IMG/VR virus record: IMGVR_UViG_3300017987_000324
Span: 1-26,232 of that record
Source: a virus
Direction: 5' to 3' (one strand)
Length of the DNA stretch: 26,232 nucleotides
The notes beneath the pieces are model-generated. The model was not told the DNA's origin. It made no database searches and saw only the letters and a program-made list of their open reading frames with translations. Shown piece after piece: positions 23,971-26,232 of the stretch. Numbering within the stretch: the stretch's first letter is position 1; the number at the start of each line of letters is the position of its first letter. The translations under genes and the position numbers were made by a program.

Positions 23971-24080
23971 AGTAGTTAATTATAATATTATTATTAATCA
24001 TTATTATTAATGAATACACTACAGTTACCCCAGTTTACTAATTTTAAAATTATAACTCTCTTTTAAAGAAAAAAATTAAT
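23971..24080. other. Extremely AT-rich tract with duplicated ATTATTATTAAT
   Basis: Two adjacent copies of ATTATTATTAAT occur around 23987-24011 within a run nearly devoid of G and C, followed by TAATTTTAAAATTA and an A-rich stretch. This could be a DNA-unwinding element or an UP-type or intrinsically bent sequence. No open frame of note crosses it. Confidence 0.5.
24039..24052. repeat. 14-bp perfect palindrome TAATTTTAAAATTA, copy 1
   Basis: TAATTTTAAAATTA is self-complementary and occurs twice in this region. Including flanks, 24038-24055 and 24267-24284 are an exact 18-bp inverted repeat. The pair frames most of the upstream half of the control region and could be protein binding sites or arms of a larger cruciform. 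Confidence 0.45.
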
Positions 24081-24126
24081 GGCGTTTTTTGCCTAAATAC
24101 ATCGACTGCAGTTCCAAATCACTAAT

Positions 24127-24138
24127 GTTAATATTAAC
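24127..24138. promoter_or_regulatory. 12-bp palindrome GTTAATATTAAC
   Basis: A perfect dyad lying just downstream, in minus-strand sense, of an orphan Shine-Dalgarno-like AGGAGGGGG at about 24150. It has operator-like size and symmetry, but the cognate protein is unknown. Confidence 0.35.
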
Positions 24139-24162
24139 ACAAAAATATGACCCCCTCCTATG

Positions 24163-24177
24163 TTCAATTATTTTGAA
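24163..24177. promoter_or_regulatory. Operator-like dyad TTCAA-N5-TTGAA, copy 2
   Basis: TTCAA TTATT TTGAA repeats the dyad at 23941-23955 in inverted orientation, including the TATG flank (19-base unit, two mismatches). Two spaced copies within 220 bases make a chance origin less likely and suggest cooperative binding or looping. Confidence 0.45.
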
Positions 24178-24197
24178 ACAGATGGCCCCTGAGCTCC

Positions 24198-24228
24198 CCA
24201 AAGACAGAAACAGCCCTCCGTAGAGGGC
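24198..24228 (-). terminator. Intrinsic terminator with C(UACG)G tetraloop closing the accessory block
   Basis: On the minus strand GCCCTC-TACG-GAGGGC forms a 6-bp GC-rich stem (24228-24213) capped by an UNCG-class loop with the favoured C-G closing pair. It is followed by the T-rich TGTTTCTGTCTTT. It lies 50 bases past the stop of the last upstream gene and before the control region, the expected place for a terminator. The tail is interrupted by G and C, so efficiency may be moderate. Confidence 0.6.
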
Positions 24229-24269
24229 CGTATCCATCAACTTTTTAAGGGGTAGTCAAACCCGTTTTA

Positions 24270-24283
24270 TAATTTTAAAATTA
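24270..24283. repeat. 14-bp perfect palindrome TAATTTTAAAATTA, copy 2
   Basis: The second copy of the palindrome at 24039-24052. It overlaps the TAA stop (24281-24283) of the zinc-ribbon gene. The duplicated 18-bp unit is inverted relative to copy 1. Confidence 0.45.
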
Positions 24284-24520
24284 GCGGCTCTTACCGCCAT
24301 GGTGGATTCGACATCGTTTTTTCTGAGTGGGAAGGGCCATGGACCCGGCCAGAATCCGACGCCGGCTCTCGGCCGAATCAGTCCTCGGCGGCATGCCGGC
24401 CAGACAGCTCACGCACAAATAACACCCGCACTCGGCCTGGGCCATCTCCACGCCAACCAGCTCTGCCCCCTCTACCGTGTACCCGCACATGTCGCACGTC
24501 GCCACTTTTTTCTCTGCCAT
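24281..24520 (-). CDS. Small zinc-ribbon-like protein
   Basis: A 79-residue protein from the ATG at 24518-24520. It has CDMCGY near the start and CGCYLCVSC about 22 residues later; the CxxC...CxxC pairs fit a zinc-binding ribbon. The C-terminus is basic (ESRRRILAG, KKRCRIHHGGKSR). The ATG overlaps the previous stop in a TGATG junction, with GAGGAG upstream; an in-frame GTG lies one codon earlier. A small Zn-ribbon with a basic tail could bind nucleic acid, but no function is known. It is the last gene before the control region. Confidence 0.72.
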   Translation of the reverse strand: MAEKKVATCDMCGYTVEGAELVGVEMAQAECGCYLCVSCLAGMPPRTDSAESRRRILAGSMALPTQKKRCRIHHGGKSR

Positions 24521-24933
24521 CACTCCTCCTCATGGGTTAAGTCCGGGCACTCAGCTATCACTTTCGCCCTCATCACGTCATAGTTTCTTTTACATTCCGC
24601 ATGAATCCATCCGGGCCCGCGGTTGTGATATTCATCCACCGACTTCCAGCACTGGGGGTGGCGCATGGCCAGTTCCAGGCACCGCTTTAACGCGGGCATG
24701 GGCCGGTCCAATGTTCCAAAGGGCATGCCGGAAGCATAGTCCCCATCAATCCCGGTCCGGGCGATGATGGTGGGCTCTATCTTGCCTGGACAGTAATAGT
24801 AATCAGTGGCGCGGGCCTCCTCGGCCGTCCCGCGGATTTCACTGCCTAAATAAATACACCCGTCGCAGTCATGCGGATGAAACGGCTCCCACCGGCCAGG
24901 CCGGTTGTCATAGGTATTGAACACTCCAGTCAC
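24520..24933 (-). CDS. Cys/His-containing phage protein of unknown function
   Basis: About 137 residues from a GTG at 24931-24933, set by AGGAGG 4 bases upstream. The frame can be read from an ATG at 24990, but that would overlap the previous gene by 56 bases and has no better ribosome site. The core PHDCDGCIYLGSE plus YYYCPG and later HPQCWKS and HAECKRNY give a scatter of Cys and His that could bind metal. I associate the DCDGCIYLG...YYYC pattern with small accessory proteins of phages and plasmids, but I know no function. It is encoded between two other cysteine-rich proteins. Confidence 0.72.
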   Translation of the reverse strand: MTGVFNTYDNRPGRWEPFHPHDCDGCIYLGSEIRGTAEEARATDYYYCPGKIEPTIIARTGIDGDYASGMPFGTLDRPMPALKRCLELAMRHPQCWKSVDEYHNRGPGWIHAECKRNYDVMRAKVIAECPDLTHEEE

Positions 24934-24934
24934 T

Positions 24935-25285
24935 TTACCTCCTTTTTGGATTGCATTTACAATAGTGATACCCGCAATCAGGGCAATCATCTAAATCATA
25001 TTTTTTATTGGTGTCCTCCTTGGCCTCTTCTTCACTCCATTTCTTCCGTATCCATTTATTGACAATTTTATCTGTGGATGTTTTTCCTGGTGAAAGAGGA
25101 GGTGCTTCCTTCGGGAAAACCTCATACTCGGGCTCAAGGCTTGAACAGCACCGAAGAAACTCAACGTCGCAATCGGGCCTTCCCTCTTGAGCGCAATACC
25201 AAATCTTTTGGCCTTGCGAATTCCGCCAGGTATAATAAACCCGGCAGAACCCGGCATCCGTGTGGTCGTACTTCAATTCACTCAT
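24935..25285 (-). CDS. Accessory protein with C-terminal CxxC zinc-ribbon-like motif
   Basis: A 116-residue protein with scattered cysteines in the first half (GFCRVYYTW, WYCAQ, DCDVEFLRCC). It has a charged middle (KKWSEEEAKEDTNKKYDLDD) and a C-terminal CPDCGYHYCKC that could bind zinc. AAGGAGG lies 8 bases before the ATG. The stop sits inside the next gene's Shine-Dalgarno. Function is unknown. A shorter frame on the same strand (24991-25257) is a shadow with less plausible composition. Confidence 0.7.
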   Translation of the reverse strand: MSELKYDHTDAGFCRVYYTWRNSQGQKIWYCAQEGRPDCDVEFLRCCSSLEPEYEVFPKEAPPLSPGKTSTDKIVNKWIRKKWSEEEAKEDTNKKYDLDDCPDCGYHYCKCNPKRR

Positions 25286-25300
25286 CAGTCAATCCTCCTT

Positions 25301-25462
25301 TTACTCAATCATCTTCCTGATTTCTTTTGCCACTCTCCATCTATCCACGCCCAACAACTCGCCTATGTCTGCCATTGAATAATTAAAAGTTGTGTACCAA
25401 TACAAAATTTTCTTCCGGTCTTCGTCGGTGAGTATGCGGGTCTTTGAACCTTTGGGCCTCAC
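25301..25462 (-). CDS. Small helix-turn-helix protein (GTG start, 53 aa)
   Basis: This short gene starts with GTG at 25460-25462, overlapping the radical-SAM stop (GTGA). GGAGG stands 4 bases upstream, and the gene ends at TAA 25301-25303. It reads VRPKGSKTRILTDEDRKKIL, then YWYTTFNYSMADIGELLGVD, then RWRVAKEIRKMIE. The last 26 residues form a clear helix-turn-helix (SMADIGELLGV as first helix and turn, DRWRVAKEIRKM as recognition helix), as in resolvase or homeodomain-like DNA-binding proteins. It is tightly packed between its neighbours. It may regulate phage transcription, with the dyads at 23941 and 24163 as possible targets, but that link is speculative. Confidence 0.78.
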   Translation of the reverse strand: MRPKGSKTRILTDEDRKKILYWYTTFNYSMADIGELLGVDRWRVAKEIRKMIE

Positions 25463-25959
25463 TCGTCCTCCTCGACGCATCTCATAAATACTTCGTCTTT
25501 GGGTAGTGGGCAGTTTTCAATCCATTCGATATTATCTTTCACCGCCCATCCTTTTGGGATTTGTGATATATAAACGCCTTTGAATATATTCACCCGCAGG
25601 CTTCGCTTTATACCATTCGTGAAACTGGCAAATGCTTTGAAAGGCAATACATCTCTCTGGGTGTGAAGAGTTATGGTTATCCCGTCCAGGGCGTTCAATA
25701 AATCAATCGACTCATTAATCCGATACTTCACCATGGCCGTATATAAATATATCTCGGCCTTGCTCTCCCTCCTTATGTCGCGGATGACGCTATGCACACG
25801 GTCAACATATAGCATCGGCTCGCCACCGGTCAGCATAATTTCGCTGTAAGGCGAATAGTCCACGCAGTAGGGAAGGTCCTTCAAGTTCCACTGCTTATTG
25901 CAACAACCCTGGCAGTTACGGTTGCAATCTTCCCAAAGCAAAAGTCTCAGCTTACTCAT
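25459..25959 (-). CDS. Compact radical-SAM protein
   Basis: A 166-residue protein with Cys12, Cys16 and Cys19 in WEDCNRNCQGCC and the SAM-binding IMLTGGEPML (GGEP at 45-48), then strands AEIYLYTAM and GITITLH. It is only slightly more than half a usual radical-SAM barrel, like QueE or NrdG-type activases. It lacks QueE's N-terminal IQGEG motif, and a bona fide QueE is encoded elsewhere. It overlaps the upstream gene's stop (ATGA), with GGAGG 8 bases before the ATG. The substrate is unknown. Confidence 0.82.
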   Translation of the reverse strand: MSKLRLLLWEDCNRNCQGCCNKQWNLKDLPYCVDYSPYSEIMLTGGEPMLYVDRVHSVIRDIRRESKAEIYLYTAMVKYRINESIDLLNALDGITITLHTQRDVLPFKAFASFTNGIKRSLRVNIFKGVYISQIPKGWAVKDNIEWIENCPLPKDEVFMRCVEEDE

Positions 25960-26210
25960 TTACTCACACCTCCTTTAAAATGGTAATATAGTTTGCGTTG
26001 AAGCTTCGGCAGTGTGTCTGGGTCGAATGGTGCCGGCTCTTCAACCTCAAGGGTAATGCGCGGCGGAATTTCACGCCTATCCCTTTTATACTCTCTATAG
26101 TCGAACGGTGGGTGTTTACTTTTTGACCATTCAACTTCCCACGGAAGGCATAGCTCGTACGAGTCTCCGCACATGACCTGGACATGTATGCGAGGGAACT
26201 CATCGAACAT
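25956..26210 (-). CDS. Hypothetical protein at the window edge, start uncertain
   Basis: An 84-residue reading from the ATG at 26208-26210. The same frame stays open to the window edge (RGYCEVL precedes the Met), so the true start may lie outside and the entry may be partial. The composition is protein-like: Trp/Tyr/Pro-rich with acidic stretches, such as SYELCLPWEVEW and ITLEVEEPAPFDPDTLP. A competing frame starts with GTG at 26221 and ends at 25964, but its composition is that of a shadow. It is coupled to the radical-SAM gene by an ATGA overlap. I do not recognise a family. Confidence 0.6.
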   Translation of the reverse strand: MFDEFPRIHVQVMCGDSYELCLPWEVEWSKSKHPPFDYREYKRDRREIPPRITLEVEEPAPFDPDTLPKLQRKLYYHFKGGVSK

Positions 26211-26232
26211 AAGTACTTCACAGTACCCTCTC

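Larger units (their letters stand above)
23753..24280 (-). other. Non-coding AT-rich control region, possible replication origin
   Basis: There are 528 bases between the two gene blocks with no convincing protein gene. The region holds a perfect DnaA box, an AT-only-like core at about 23970-24080 with a duplicated ATTATTATTAAT, a pair of TTCAA-N5-TTGAA dyads in mirror orientation, several short palindromes, a hairpin terminator at the upstream side and a promoter at the downstream side. This composition suits a combined regulatory region and origin. No replication protein is encoded in the window, so origin function rests on motifs alone. Confidence 0.6.

Noticed and set aside
23979-23984. 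Perfect TATAAT on the minus strand in the AT tract
   Set aside because: No reasonable -35 at 16-18 bases; in such AT-rich sequence a chance match is likely.
24070-24095. Possible terminator GGC-loop-GCC followed by seven T on the minus strand
   Set aside because: The stem is only 3 bp, and the T run may simply reflect local AT richness.
24093-24140. 15-residue hydrophobic leader-like ORF with GTG start after an AGGAGG
   Set aside because: The spacing to AGGAGG is about 13 bases and the peptide is not distinctive; not enough to call a leader peptide.
24520-24990. Longer form of the Cys/His protein starting at 24990
   Set aside because: It would overlap the previous gene by 56 bases; AGGAGG directly before the GTG at 24933 fits better.
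25459-25959. Second QueE
   Set aside because: It lacks the IQGEG start motif and QueE C-terminal features; a full QueE is encoded at 19906-20460.
25964-26221. 85-codon minus-strand frame at the window edge with GTG start
   Set aside because: It has a nearby GAGAGG but shadow-like composition; the overlapping frame ending at 25956 is more protein-like and is coupled to the next gene.
1-26232. tRNA genes, CRISPR arrays, insertion sequences, attachment sites
   Set aside because: No cloverleaf-like sequence, spaced direct-repeat array, transposase, integrase or recognisable att core was seen by reading.

Overview
This window is part of the genome, or an integrated copy, of a tailed bacteriophage. 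It encodes an HK97-type head, a long non-contractile (siphovirus-like) tail and a large DNA-modification cassette. All supported genes lie on the minus strand, so they read from high to low coordinates, tightly packed with many ATGA, TAATG or TGATG junctions. The strong GGAGG-type ribosome binding sites point to a bacterial host, but nothing identifies the host. No integrase, repressor, polymerase, lysis enzyme, tRNA or CRISPR array is visible.

Layout in reading order. (1) 26232-24281: small accessory genes, namely an edge protein, a compact radical-SAM protein, a 53-codon helix-turn-helix protein that starts with GTG, and three cysteine-rich proteins, closed by a hairpin with a C(UACG)G loop. 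(2) 24280-23753: a 0.5 kb AT-rich non-coding region with a perfect DnaA box, several dyads and a likely leftward promoter. (3) 23752-17684: the modification cassette, namely ParB-like protein, QueC, DpdA-like transglycosylase, GT-B glycosyltransferase, QueD, QueE, a phosphoribosyltransferase-FolE fusion, a degenerate methyltransferase-like protein and a radical-SAM protein. (4) 17738-10232: packaging and head genes (TerS, TerL, portal, MuF-like, prohead protease, major capsid, putative decoration protein). (5) 10175-1: connector and tail genes (head-tail adaptor, gp10-like, hypothetical, tail terminator, tail tube, a secreted-looking virion protein, tail assembly chaperone with a -1 frameshift product, tape measure, two small coiled-coil proteins, a DUF2341/LamG-type binding protein and the start of one more gene).

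How the genes work together. FolE, QueD, QueE and QueC make up a complete route from GTP to 7-cyano-7-deazaguanine (preQ0), and the DpdA homologue is predicted to exchange guanine in DNA for that base. No QueF, DpdC or amidotransferase is visible, so dPreQ0 is the default predicted product. However, a glycosyltransferase translationally coupled to DpdA and a radical-SAM gene in the same operon suggest that the base may be elaborated further. The cassette runs without a gap into terminase, which fits modification of finished DNA just before packaging. The most novel points are this cassette composition, the PRTase-FolE fusion, the frameshifted tail chaperone and the origin-like or operator-rich region.
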